In this document: in pieces, positions 55,035 through 64,000 of the stretch
Layout of the letters: each line of letters begins with the position of its first letter
How positions within the stretch are numbered: the stretch's first letter is position 1
From: Hyphomicrobiales bacterium
Lineage (GTDB): Bacteria > Pseudomonadota > Alphaproteobacteria > Rhizobiales > Rhizobiaceae
Direction: 5' to 3'
Assembly: GCA_900469625.1 (NCBI GenBank)
Contig: UBXV01000014.1
Location: forward strand, 177,314-241,313
Length of the DNA: 64,000 nucleotides
Program-made: the position numbers and the translations under genes
Notes under the pieces: generated by a model
What the model saw: only the letters and a program-made list of their open reading frames with translations
Databases searched by the model: none
What the model was told of the DNA's origin: nothing

Positions 55035-55279
55035 TCCTACCCCCGAAAATACGCCACTATCGCAGCGCTTGCTTGCGTCTGGCTGGTTCCGGCATCGCGA
55101 GTCGCCGGTGGCCATCGGGGGCACTAGAGCGTCATTATAGTTAATGAACCGTTTACTTTTATTAACCTTAGTCGGAAAACGATCGCGCCCGGCGCGGAAT
55201 ATCGCAGCGATTACAACGCTTTCTCGCGTAAAATCAGGGCGTTGCCAGAGCTCGTTTACGCAAAACACAAACTGCTAAA
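55035..55279. promoter_or_regulatory. upstream region of the ddl-ftsQAZ operon
   Basis: AT-rich for this genome, with TTATAGTTAATGAACCG and TTTATTAACCTTAGTC on the plus strand near 55135-55172. Read on the minus strand it supplies TAATAAAAGTAAACGG and TTAACTATAATGAC-like promoter elements ahead of ddl; TATAAT is seen within ACTATAATGACG (minus, about 55131-55139). Other content was not recognised. Confidence 0.45.
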
Positions 55280-55313
55280 AAATGAAGACCCCGCACCAAT
55301 CTGGTGCGGGGTC
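55280..55313 (-). terminator. intrinsic terminator after aqpZ
   Basis: GACCCCGCACCA (55287-55298) and TGGTGCGGGGTC (55302-55313) form a perfect 12-bp stem with a 3-nt loop; on the minus strand it is followed by TTCATTTTTTAG. It lies 53 bp after the aquaporin stop and insulates ddl. Confidence 0.92.
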
Positions 55314-55366
55314 GCAATGAGGGACATCCGATTTCGCCGGCCGATCGACCGGCCGGCGTGAGGAGG

Positions 55367-56053
55367 TTAATCGTCCTCGCCGACGATTTTCCAGACGATT
55401 CCGGCAATCGCCGCGCCGACGATCGGCGCCAGCCAGAAGAGCCAAAGCTGCGACAGCGCCCAGCCGCCGACGAACAGCGCCTGCCCGGTCGAGCGGGCCG
55501 GATTGACCGAGGTGTTGGTGACCGGGATCGACACCAGGTGGATGAGAGTCAGCGCCAGGCCGATGGCGATCGGCGCGAAGCCCGAGGGCACGCGGCCATG
55601 GGTGGCGCCCAGAATGATGAACAGGAAGAAGAAGGTCATCACCACTTCGATGACCAGCGCCGACGTCAGCGAGTATCCGCCCGGCGAATGCTCGCCATAG
55701 CCGTTGGCGGCAAATCCGCCGAGTTCGAAGCCCGCCTTGCCACTGGCAACCACGTAGAGCACGGCCGCCGCAACGATCGCACCCGCAACCTGTGCAATGA
55801 CGTAGCCAATCAGGCTGGACGCTGGAAACTTGCCGGCGACCGTCAGGCCCACCGAGACGGCCGGGTTGAAGTGGCCTCCGGAAATGCCGCCGACGGCATA
55901 GGCCATGGTGAGCACCGTGAGACCGAAAGCGAAGGAGACACCGAGCAGGCCGATGCCGACCTCAGGAAATGCGGCCGCCAGGACCGCGCTGCCGCAACCG
56001 CCGAAAACGAGCCAGAATGTACCGAGAAATTCCGCAGAAAGCTTCTTGAACAT
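55367..56053 (-). CDS. aqpZ: aquaporin Z
   Basis: 228 aa from ATG 56053, preceded by AGGAG at 8-nt spacing. Six membrane helices and two NPA boxes: [10 protein letters not shown] and [11 protein letters not shown]. The pore-narrowing residues include His in LIHLVSIPV and Arg after the second NPA, as in water-selective AqpZ rather than glycerol facilitators. It should pass water across the inner membrane. It sits inside the dcw region together with an MFS gene and has its own terminator. Confidence 0.94.
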   Translation of the reverse strand: MFKKLSAEFLGTFWLVFGGCGSAVLAAAFPEVGIGLLGVSFAFGLTVLTMAYAVGGISGGHFNPAVSVGLTVAGKFPASSLIGYVIAQVAGAIVAAAVLYVVASGKAGFELGGFAANGYGEHSPGGYSLTSALVIEVVMTFFFLFIILGATHGRVPSGFAPIAIGLALTLIHLVSIPVTNTSVNPARSTGQALFVGGWALSQLWLFWLAPIVGAAIAGIVWKIVGEDD

Positions 56054-56568
56054 GCATTCGCTCCTGAAAAACGAAGCTGATCGCTTCAGTTGCCCAGAGT
56101 TTGCCACATTTCGATTCCGGTCAACCCCGGTTGCGCGGCGCGTCGGAGCACCCGCTGTCGACGAAACTTGCCCCGGTCATCGTCTTGGACGTTGCGGCCG
56201 AACCTGGCGGCTTCACTGCGTTCAGCGACGCTGCCATACCACACCTGCAATCCGCCACGTTCGAACGCCTTGCGTCTGGCTCACGTGCCATCGGATTGAA
56301 CCGGTTCCCCCGCTCGGTCAGTCGCCTACCGCCGTTTGTCGATTTCGTCCGATTGCTCAGGGCCTGATGGAAGCAACGCCATTGCATAAAATGCAGGCAA
56401 GGACCGGCCGTCTGCGGGCGAGCCATGCAGCCTCGGAATAATGCTGCGTGTCACGGCGGAATCGTTCGCACTTCTTACGATTTCAGGGTTTCAACAGGCG
56501 AAAACTTGCGTTAGAACGCCCCGACCGCCTCCCAAGACGGCATGACAATCATATCAGGAACGACAACC
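56054..56568. other. 515-bp divergent region between aqpZ and the MFS gene
   Basis: It holds the aqpZ upstream sequence and the MFS leader (AGGAACGACAACC before ATG 56569). A plus-strand frame at 56101-56367 has a protein-like stretch ([18 protein letters not shown]) but no ribosome-binding site and no recognised family, so it is not called. No RNA gene or repeat was seen. Confidence 0.4.
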
Positions 56569-57879
56569 ATGACAGACGCGACACACTCCCTGTCGCCGAA
56601 GGATAGCGCGTTGCAGACGCCGGCAGTGAACTCCCCTGCCCGGGTGCTGTTTGCCAGCCTCGTCGGCACGACCATCGAATTCTTCGACTTCTACGTATAC
56701 GCCACCGCAGCCGTGCTGGTCTTCCCGCACCTGTTCTTCCCGACGTCGGACCCGACGTCGGCGATGCTGCAGTCCTTCGCCACCTTCTCCATCGCCTTTT
56801 TTGCCCGCCCGTTCGGCGCGGTGATCTTCGGCCATTTCGGCGACAAGGTCGGCCGCAAGGCGACACTGGTCGCCGCATTGATGACCATGGGCATTTCCAC
56901 CGTCGTCATTGGCCTCCTGCCGACCTACGCGTCGATCGGCGTCGCAGCGCCCCTGCTGCTCGCCGTTTGCCGCTTCGGCCAGGGTCTCGGGCTCGGCGGT
57001 GAATGGGGCGGCGCCGTGCTGCTTGCCACCGAGAATGCGCCCGAAGGCAAGCGCACCTGGTATGCCATGTTCCCGCAGCTCGGCGCGCCGATCGGCTTCC
57101 TCCTGTCGGCCGGCACCTTCCTCATCCTCGGCGAAGTCATGTCCAACGAGGACTTCCTCGCCTGGGGCTGGCGCGTGCCCTTCATCGCCAGCATCCTGCT
57201 GGTCGCCGTCGGCCTCTATGTCCGCCTGAAGATCACCGAGACGCCGGAGTTCCAGAAGGCGATCGACAAGCACGAACGCGTCCAGGTCCCGATCGCGCAG
57301 ATCTTCCGCTTCCACAAGCGCAGCCTCGTGCTCGGCACCTTCGTGGCGCTCGCCACCTTCGTGCTGTTCTACCTGATGACGGTGTTCTCGCTGTCCTGGG
57401 GCACGGCCAAGCTCGGCTATTCGCGCGAGCAGTTCCTCGTCGTGCAGATGACCGGCGTGGTGTTCTTCGGCCTGATGATCCCGGTCTCGGGCATCCTGTC
57501 GGACCGCTATGGCCGCCGCCTGGTGCTGATCATCACCACCATCGCCATTGGCGCCTTCGGCCTGGTCATGGCCCCGCTGATGGCTGGCGGCCTCGGTGGC
57601 GCATTCCTGTTCTCCATCCTCGGCCTCGGCCTGATGGGGCTCACCTACGGTCCGATCGGTGCAGCGCTTGCCGCCCCCTTCCCGACCTCGGTGCGCTACA
57701 CCGGCGCGTCGATGACCTTCAACCTCGCCGGCATCTTCGGCGCGTCGCTGGCGCCTTACATCGCCACCTGGCTCGCCACCAACTACAGCCTCGACCACGT
57801 CGGCTACTACCTGCTGGCAGCCGCCGCGATCACGCTGGTGTGCCTGGTGCTGTCGACCGAGGAAGAAGTCTCGGCCTAA
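56569..57879 (+). CDS. MFS transporter, metabolite:proton symporter (MHS) family
   Basis: 436 aa from ATG 56569 (MTDATHSLSPKDSALQTP); an ATG at 56542 lacks a ribosome-binding site. Twelve membrane helices. The MHS signature is clear: FASLVGTTIEFFDFYVYATAAVLVFPHLFFP in TM1, FFARPFGAVIFGHFGDKVGRKATLV in TM2-3, and GLGLGGEWGGAVLLATENAPEGKRTWYAMFPQLGAPIGFLLSAG in TM5. Relatives (ShiA, ProP, KgtP) import shikimate, osmolytes or dicarboxylates; the substrate here is not predictable. It is the only plus-strand gene inside the dcw region. Confidence 0.9.
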   Translation: MTDATHSLSPKDSALQTPAVNSPARVLFASLVGTTIEFFDFYVYATAAVLVFPHLFFPTSDPTSAMLQSFATFSIAFFARPFGAVIFGHFGDKVGRKATLVAALMTMGISTVVIGLLPTYASIGVAAPLLLAVCRFGQGLGLGGEWGGAVLLATENAPEGKRTWYAMFPQLGAPIGFLLSAGTFLILGEVMSNEDFLAWGWRVPFIASILLVAVGLYVRLKITETPEFQKAIDKHERVQVPIAQIFRFHKRSLVLGTFVALATFVLFYLMTVFSLSWGTAKLGYSREQFLVVQMTGVVFFGLMIPVSGILSDRYGRRLVLIITTIAIGAFGLVMAPLMAGGLGGAFLFSILGLGLMGLTYGPIGAALAAPFPTSVRYTGASMTFNLAGIFGASLAPYIATWLATNYSLDHVGYYLLAAAAITLVCLVLSTEEEVSA

Positions 57880-57924
57880 GCCAAGCCTTTTGCGCTTCGG
57901 CGCGTCAGAGACAACAACAGAAAG

Positions 57925-57957
57925 GGCCGCAGCGTCACCGCTGCGGCCTTTTGTTTT
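57925..57957 (+). terminator. intrinsic terminator after the MFS gene
   Basis: GGCCGCAGCG (57925-57934) and CGCTGCGGCC (57939-57948) form a perfect 10-bp stem with a TCAC loop, followed by TTTTGTTTT. Confidence 0.92.
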
Positions 57958-57989
57958 GGTGGTCAGCCTGGGCATGGCAAACCTCTCTC

Positions 57990-58095
57990 CACCCGTCATC
58001 CTCGGGCTCGACCCGAGGATCCCCACCGGCGCACGCGATGTCGCGGCAGGCGCATGGATGCTCGGGACAAGCCGGAGCACGACGGAGAGTGAGGG
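57990..58095. repeat. rhizobial palindromic intergenic repeat
   Basis: CCTCGGG (58000-58006) and CCCGAGG (58012-58018) form one hairpin in GTCATCCTCGGGCTCGACCCGAGGATCC. A second inverted, imperfect copy (ATGGATGCTCGGGACAAGCCGGAGCACGACG) follows at 58054-58085. This CATCCTCGGG-type sequence is a familiar dispersed palindrome of rhizobial and other alphaproteobacterial genomes. It lies between the MFS and murB terminators. Confidence 0.75.
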
Positions 58096-58114
58096 ACGGC
58101 ATCGTCCAGAAAGC

Positions 58115-58144
58115 AAAAAAGGCCGCAGCGTCGCCGCCACGGCC
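58115..58144 (-). terminator. intrinsic terminator after murB
   Basis: On the minus strand GGCCGTGGCG-GCGA-CGCTGCGGCC (58121-58144) folds into a 10-bp stem with two wobbles and a GCGA tetraloop, followed by TTTTTT (58115-58120). The plus-strand text nearly repeats the MFS terminator 190 bp away. Confidence 0.88.
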
Positions 58145-58170
58145 CTTCCCGATCGTCTCTCGCAACAGCC

Positions 58171-59145
<975 letters not shown>

Positions 59146-59147
59146 GC

Positions 59148-60557
59148 TCAATTTCCTGAAATGTCTGCGAGTTCCCGTGGCAAGGCGGCGGCCCAGTAGG
59201 TGATGCTGCCAGCCCCCAAGAGAACCACAAAATCACCCGGCTGTGCAATCTTGTTGACAACCGGCGCGATTGTTTCGGGACCGGTCACATACCGGGCGTC
59301 GCGATGACCGCCGGCCTTGATCCGGTTGACGAGTTCTTCGGAGTTGATGCCGTCGATCGCCTCTTCGCCGGCCGCATAGACCGGCGCGATCAGGATCGTG
59401 TCGGCATCGTTGAAGCAGGCGGAGAAATCTTCAAACAGGCTCGCAAGCCGCGAATAGCGGTGCGGCTGGTGCACGGCGATGATCCGGCCCTGGCAGGCCT
59501 CGCGCGCAGCCCGCAGCACAGCCTTGATCTCGACCGGGTGGTGGCCGTAGTCGTCATAGACGCGCACGCCGTTCCAGTCGCCGGTAAAGGTGAAGCGGCG
59601 CTTGACCCCGCCGAAGGAGGCGAGCCCCTTGGCGATCGCCTCCGGGCTGACGCCGAGGCGTTGGGCCACCGCGATCGCGGCCGTTGCGTTCGACACATTG
59701 TGCCGGCCGGGCATCGGCAGCCGCAGATCCTTCATCGTGATCACCTGGCCGGTGCGGCGGCGGCGGATCTCGACGTCGAAGACGGAGGTGGCCCCATCCA
59801 TGCGGATGTTGCTGAAACGCACGTCGGCCTGCGGGTTTTCGCCGTAGGTGACGACCTTGCGATCCTCGATCTTGCTGACCATCGTCTGCACTTCCGGGTG
59901 ATCGAGGCAGAGCACGCCGAAACCATAGAACGGCACGTTTTCGACGAACTGGCGGAACGCGGCGCGCACGGCGTCGAAATTGCCGTAGTGGTCGAGATGC
60001 TCCGGGTCGATATTGGTGACGACGGCGACGTCGGCCGGCAGCTTCAGGAAGGTGCCGTCGGATTCGTCGGCCTCCACCACCATCCACTCGCCCTCGCCCA
60101 TGCGGGCATTGGTGCCGTAGGCATTGATGATGCCGCCGTTGATGACGGTCGGGTCGAGGCCGCCGGCATCGAGAAGGGCTGCGACCATCGAGGTCGTCGT
60201 CGTCTTGCCGTGGGTACCGCCGATGGCGATCGCGTTGCGGAAGCGCATCAGCTCGGCCAGCATCTCGGCGCGGCGCACGACCGGCAGAAGCTTCTCGCGC
60301 GCGGCAATCAGTTCCGGGTTGTCCTTCTTGATCGCCGTCGAGACGACCACGACTTCGGCATCGCCGATGTTCTCGGCCTTGTGCCCGACGAACACCTCGA
60401 TGCCCTTGTCGCGCAGGCGCTGGACGTTGGCGCTATCCGATTGGTCGGAACCCTGCACCCGGTGGCCGAGATTGTGCAGCACCTCGGCAATGCCGCTCAT
60501 GCCGATACCGCCGATACCGATGAAATGGACCAGACCGATCGTTTTCGGCATTTTCAT
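59148..60557 (-). CDS. murC: UDP-N-acetylmuramate--L-alanine ligase
   Basis: 469 aa. N-terminal Rossmann-like domain [30 protein letters not shown], central ATP loop [20 protein letters not shown], then [33 protein letters not shown] and a C-terminal ligase domain with [20 protein letters not shown] and [17 protein letters not shown]. It adds the first amino acid of the peptidoglycan stem peptide. Its start overlaps the murG stop by 4 bp (ATGA). Confidence 0.97.
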   Translation of the reverse strand: MKMPKTIGLVHFIGIGGIGMSGIAEVLHNLGHRVQGSDQSDSANVQRLRDKGIEVFVGHKAENIGDAEVVVVSTAIKKDNPELIAAREKLLPVVRRAEMLAELMRFRNAIAIGGTHGKTTTTSMVAALLDAGGLDPTVINGGIINAYGTNARMGEGEWMVVEADESDGTFLKLPADVAVVTNIDPEHLDHYGNFDAVRAAFRQFVENVPFYGFGVLCLDHPEVQTMVSKIEDRKVVTYGENPQADVRFSNIRMDGATSVFDVEIRRRRTGQVITMKDLRLPMPGRHNVSNATAAIAVAQRLGVSPEAIAKGLASFGGVKRRFTFTGDWNGVRVYDDYGHHPVEIKAVLRAAREACQGRIIAVHQPHRYSRLASLFEDFSACFNDADTILIAPVYAAGEEAIDGINSEELVNRIKAGGHRDARYVTGPETIAPVVNKIAQPGDFVVLLGAGSITYWAAALPRELADISGN

Positions 60558-61678
60558 GAGCGTGTTTCCCTGAATTTCTCTACTGTCGAACCGCTGGCAA
60601 TAGCCTCTACCATGCTTGCAAGCAAGCGCGCGGCGTCCGGCTTTCCGGTTTCGCGCGCATGGGCGGACATCTGCGCAAGCGCCTGCGGATTGGCCATGGC
60701 GTCGGCCAGAATGCCGGCCAGGCGCTCGGCGGTAAGCTCGGCCTGCGCGATCACCTTGGCGCCGCCCTTGGCGGCGATGGCCGCGGCATTGGCGGCCTGG
60801 TCGTGATCGAGCGCATAGGGATAGGGAACGAGGATCGCCGGCCGGCCGATGACCGCAAGCTCGGACACCGTCGAGGCACCGGAGCGGCAGATGACGAGCT
60901 GGGCATCGGCTATGCGCTCGGCCATGTCGGTGAAGAACGGCGAGACGTAGGCGGGAACGCCGAGCTTCTCATAGGTGGCAATGACGCCGTCGCGGTCTTC
61001 CGGCCGCGCCTGCTGCGTCACCTTCAGCCGCTGGCGAAGCGCGTCGTCTAGCCTGCAGATCGCCTGCGGGACGGCCTTCGAAAAATACTGCGCGCCCTGG
61101 CTGCCGCCGAAGACGACGAGATGGAACGGCTCGGCCCCCGCTGACGCGCGATAGGAAACCTTCGAAGCCTCGAGCACGGCCGGCCGTACCGGATTGCCCG
61201 TCGTCACGGTCTTGGCGGCAAAGGCGCCGGTGCCTTCAGGCAGGAAGCCGCCGGCAATTGCCTTGACGCGCGAGGCGAGCGCCTTGTTGGCGCGGCCCAT
61301 GACCGCGTTCTGCTCGTGGATCATCGAGGGCACACCCATGCCGGTCGCTGCCAGCAGCGGCGGCACTGTCGGATAACCGCCGAAACCGACGACCGCCTTC
61401 GGCCGTAGGCGCGCAATCAACCGGCGCGCGGCGCGCATGCCGGTCCACAGCGTCCACAGCGAGCGCGCGACATGGATGGGGTTCTTCGAGCCGATGGTCG
61501 CCGACGGCACCACATGCACCTCGTCGGCCGGAAACTTGCCGGCGAAACGCTCGGCACGGCTGTCGGTCACCAGATGCACCGAATAGCCGTTGGCTTTCAG
61601 CTCATGGGCCAGCGCCTCGGCTGGAAAGAGATGGCCGCCGGTTCCCCCGGCGGCAAGAAGAATGATGCCTTTGGTCAT
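60554..61678 (-). CDS. murG: UDP-GlcNAc:lipid I N-acetylglucosaminyltransferase
   Basis: A 374-aa GT-B glycosyltransferase. G-loops [22 protein letters not shown] and [37 protein letters not shown]; donor region [21 protein letters not shown] and [41 protein letters not shown]. It converts lipid I to lipid II on the cytosolic face of the membrane. ftsW ends 3 bp before its ATG and murC overlaps its stop. Confidence 0.97.
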   Translation of the reverse strand: MTKGIILLAAGGTGGHLFPAEALAHELKANGYSVHLVTDSRAERFAGKFPADEVHVVPSATIGSKNPIHVARSLWTLWTGMRAARRLIARLRPKAVVGFGGYPTVPPLLAATGMGVPSMIHEQNAVMGRANKALASRVKAIAGGFLPEGTGAFAAKTVTTGNPVRPAVLEASKVSYRASAGAEPFHLVVFGGSQGAQYFSKAVPQAICRLDDALRQRLKVTQQARPEDRDGVIATYEKLGVPAYVSPFFTDMAERIADAQLVICRSGASTVSELAVIGRPAILVPYPYALDHDQAANAAAIAAKGGAKVIAQAELTAERLAGILADAMANPQALAQMSAHARETGKPDAARLLASMVEAIASGSTVEKFRETRS

Positions 61679-61681
61679 GTT

Positions 61682-62836
61682 TTACTCCGCCGGCACGCCG
61701 ATGCCGGACCGAAACAGGCTGCGCTCCACGGCGCGCTTCTCCGGGCGATGGCGCGTGAGCGCCAGGATGAAGCCGGCGGTGACGCAGATCGCCACCATGG
61801 ACGAGCCGCCATAGGAGATCAGCGGCAGGGTCATGCCCTTGGCCGGAAGCAGTTCGAGGTTCACGCCGATGTTGATCATCGACTGGATGCCGATCTGAAG
61901 CACCAAACCGGCGACGGCAAAGCGGTTGAAGTCGTTGCGTTCGCGGAAGGCGTGGTTGAGGCCGCGCAGCACCAGGAAGGCAAAGATCATCACGATCAGC
62001 ATGCAGAAGACGATGCCGAATTCTTCGGCCGCCACCGAGAACACGAAGTCGGTGTGGCTGTCGGGGATGATGCGCTTGACGATGCCTTCGCCGGGGCCGC
62101 GGCCGAACCAGTCGCCGCGGATGATCGCCTCGCGCGCCGTGTCCATCTGGAAGGTATCGCCCTCGCCGGTGAGGAACTTGTCGATACGGCCGGCCACGTG
62201 CGGCAGCATGGTGTAGGCGACGAAGAAGCCACCGAAGGCCGCACCCGCAAGCACGATGATCCAGAGCCAGGGCATGCCGGCCATGAAGAACATGCCGCCC
62301 CAGACCGCGGTGGTCAGGATCGTCTGGCCAAGGTCTGGCTGGGCAACGAGCAGCGCGCCGACGATGCCGAAGAGAAGGATCGCAAAGAGATTGCCGGGGA
62401 TCTCGGGCTGGCGGGCATGCTCGGAAAACAGCCAGGCGCAGACGACCACGAAGGCCGGTTTCATGAATTCGGAGGGCTGGATCGAAATGCCGGCGATCGA
62501 GATCCAGCGCATCGAGCCCTTGACCTCCTGACCGATGAACAGCACCAGCACCATCATCGACAGCGACACGCCGAGCAGGATGATCGCCGCGCGGCGCACC
62601 TGACGCGGTGAGAGGAAGGAGATCGCCACCATCACCACCAGTGACGGCAGCAGGAAGACCGCGTGCCGCTTGACGAAGTGGAAGCTGTCGAGGCCGATGC
62701 GCTCGGCAACCGCAGGACTTGCCGCGAAGGACAGCATGAAGCCGACGCCCATCAACAGGATGAAGGTCGCCAGGAAAAACCTGTCGATCGTCCAGAACCA
62801 GTCGGCCACAGGGCCACGTTCGGCTCGGCTTACCAT
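61682..62836 (-). CDS. ftsW: SEDS peptidoglycan glycosyltransferase FtsW
   Basis: 384 aa from ATG 62836 (MVSRAERGPVADWFW), preceded by GGGGACTGACAAG; the frame is open to 62872. Ten membrane helices. SEDS motifs: GSMRWISIAGISIQPSEFMKPAFVV, AQPDLGQTILTTAVWGGMFFMAG (catalytic Asp in QPDLGQ), SHTDFVFSVAAEEFGIVFC and LPAKGMTLPLISYGGSSMVAICVTAG. It polymerises septal glycan strands with FtsI. It sits between murD and murG. Confidence 0.96.
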   Translation of the reverse strand: MVSRAERGPVADWFWTIDRFFLATFILLMGVGFMLSFAASPAVAERIGLDSFHFVKRHAVFLLPSLVVMVAISFLSPRQVRRAAIILLGVSLSMMVLVLFIGQEVKGSMRWISIAGISIQPSEFMKPAFVVVCAWLFSEHARQPEIPGNLFAILLFGIVGALLVAQPDLGQTILTTAVWGGMFFMAGMPWLWIIVLAGAAFGGFFVAYTMLPHVAGRIDKFLTGEGDTFQMDTAREAIIRGDWFGRGPGEGIVKRIIPDSHTDFVFSVAAEEFGIVFCMLIVMIFAFLVLRGLNHAFRERNDFNRFAVAGLVLQIGIQSMINIGVNLELLPAKGMTLPLISYGGSSMVAICVTAGFILALTRHRPEKRAVERSLFRSGIGVPAE

Positions 62837-62938
62837 CTTGTCAGTCCCCTTTATCAGGCGCGCCTGCGCCAAACGTCCGAAACCCCGGCATCACCGCCAT
62901 CCGTTCGCGCACCCGAAAGCCCGCGAAGACGGCTGGCG

Positions 62939-64000
<1,062 letters not shown>

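Noticed and set aside
56101..56367. An 88-codon plus-strand frame between aqpZ and the MFS gene
   Set aside because: Contains a superficially protein-like stretch, but no ribosome-binding site, no homology I recognise and unusual codon use.

Overview
The window reads as a chromosomal segment of a fast-growing rhizobial alphaproteobacterium, most likely Ensifer/Sinorhizobium or a close Rhizobiaceae relative. This is inferred from several signs. GC content and codon use are high. There is a circularly permuted two-piece tmRNA gene whose tag reads ANDNYAEARLAA. FtsZ has the long Q/P-rich linker typical of Rhizobiales. An alpha-type SspB is followed by DUF4169. Rhizobial palindromic intergenic repeats are present. 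From memory, the arrangement murB / MFS / aqpZ / ddl / ftsQAZ also occurs in Sinorhizobium meliloti; I could not check this.

Left part (1-24.2 kb). A membrane AraC-type regulator lies upstream of an HlyD-type adaptor and a truncated ABC ATPase (1-2.6 kb, minus). Then comes a protein-quality-control locus: ssrA (tmRNA), sspB, a DUF4169 gene and a ribbon-helix-helix gene (3.3-5.0 kb). It is followed by a diguanylate cyclase, an outer-membrane protein, a very long AsmA-like protein, a D-lactate/glycolate-type FAD dehydrogenase, a periplasmic arylsulfatase, an RND efflux pair, a Tat-exported cyclase with an AhpD-like partner, UvrD helicase, a DUF488 protein and a GNAT acetyltransferase.

Middle part (24.2-42.6 kb). 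A decayed class III nucleotide cyclase is followed by an isochorismatase-like hydrolase, a phosphoribosyltransferase, a second GGDEF protein, CreA, a small secreted protein, an MCP-CheW chemotaxis pair, a 52-aa membrane peptide, a Sco1 protein, PrmA, an intergenic block with REP-like palindromes and a probable alpha-r14 (NfeR1-like) sRNA, aminopeptidase P, an AzlCD amino-acid exporter, the panC-panB operon, two VOC proteins and a CatB-like acetyltransferase.

Right part (42.6-64 kb). This is the cell-envelope and division region, almost all on the minus strand. In transcription order the genes are murD (partial), ftsW, murG, murC, murB, then ddl, ftsQ, ftsA, ftsZ, then lpxC, bamD, recN, an uncharacterised membrane-anchored protein and ligA. 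The dcw cluster is split between murB and ddl by an aquaporin gene (minus) and an MFS transporter (plus), each with its own terminator.

The most interesting signals are in the ssrA-sspB locus and at 34.7-34.9 kb. The C-terminal tail of SspB (its presumed ClpX-docking motif) and the N-terminus of the next gene, DUF4169, share the pattern VVxLxxFRKxN. That suggests DUF4169 is a second ClpX ligand encoded beside the tag RNA and its adaptor. The sRNA candidate exposes anti-Shine-Dalgarno CUCCUCC motifs in two hairpin loops. No CRISPR array, prophage, insertion sequence, rRNA or ordinary tRNA was seen.
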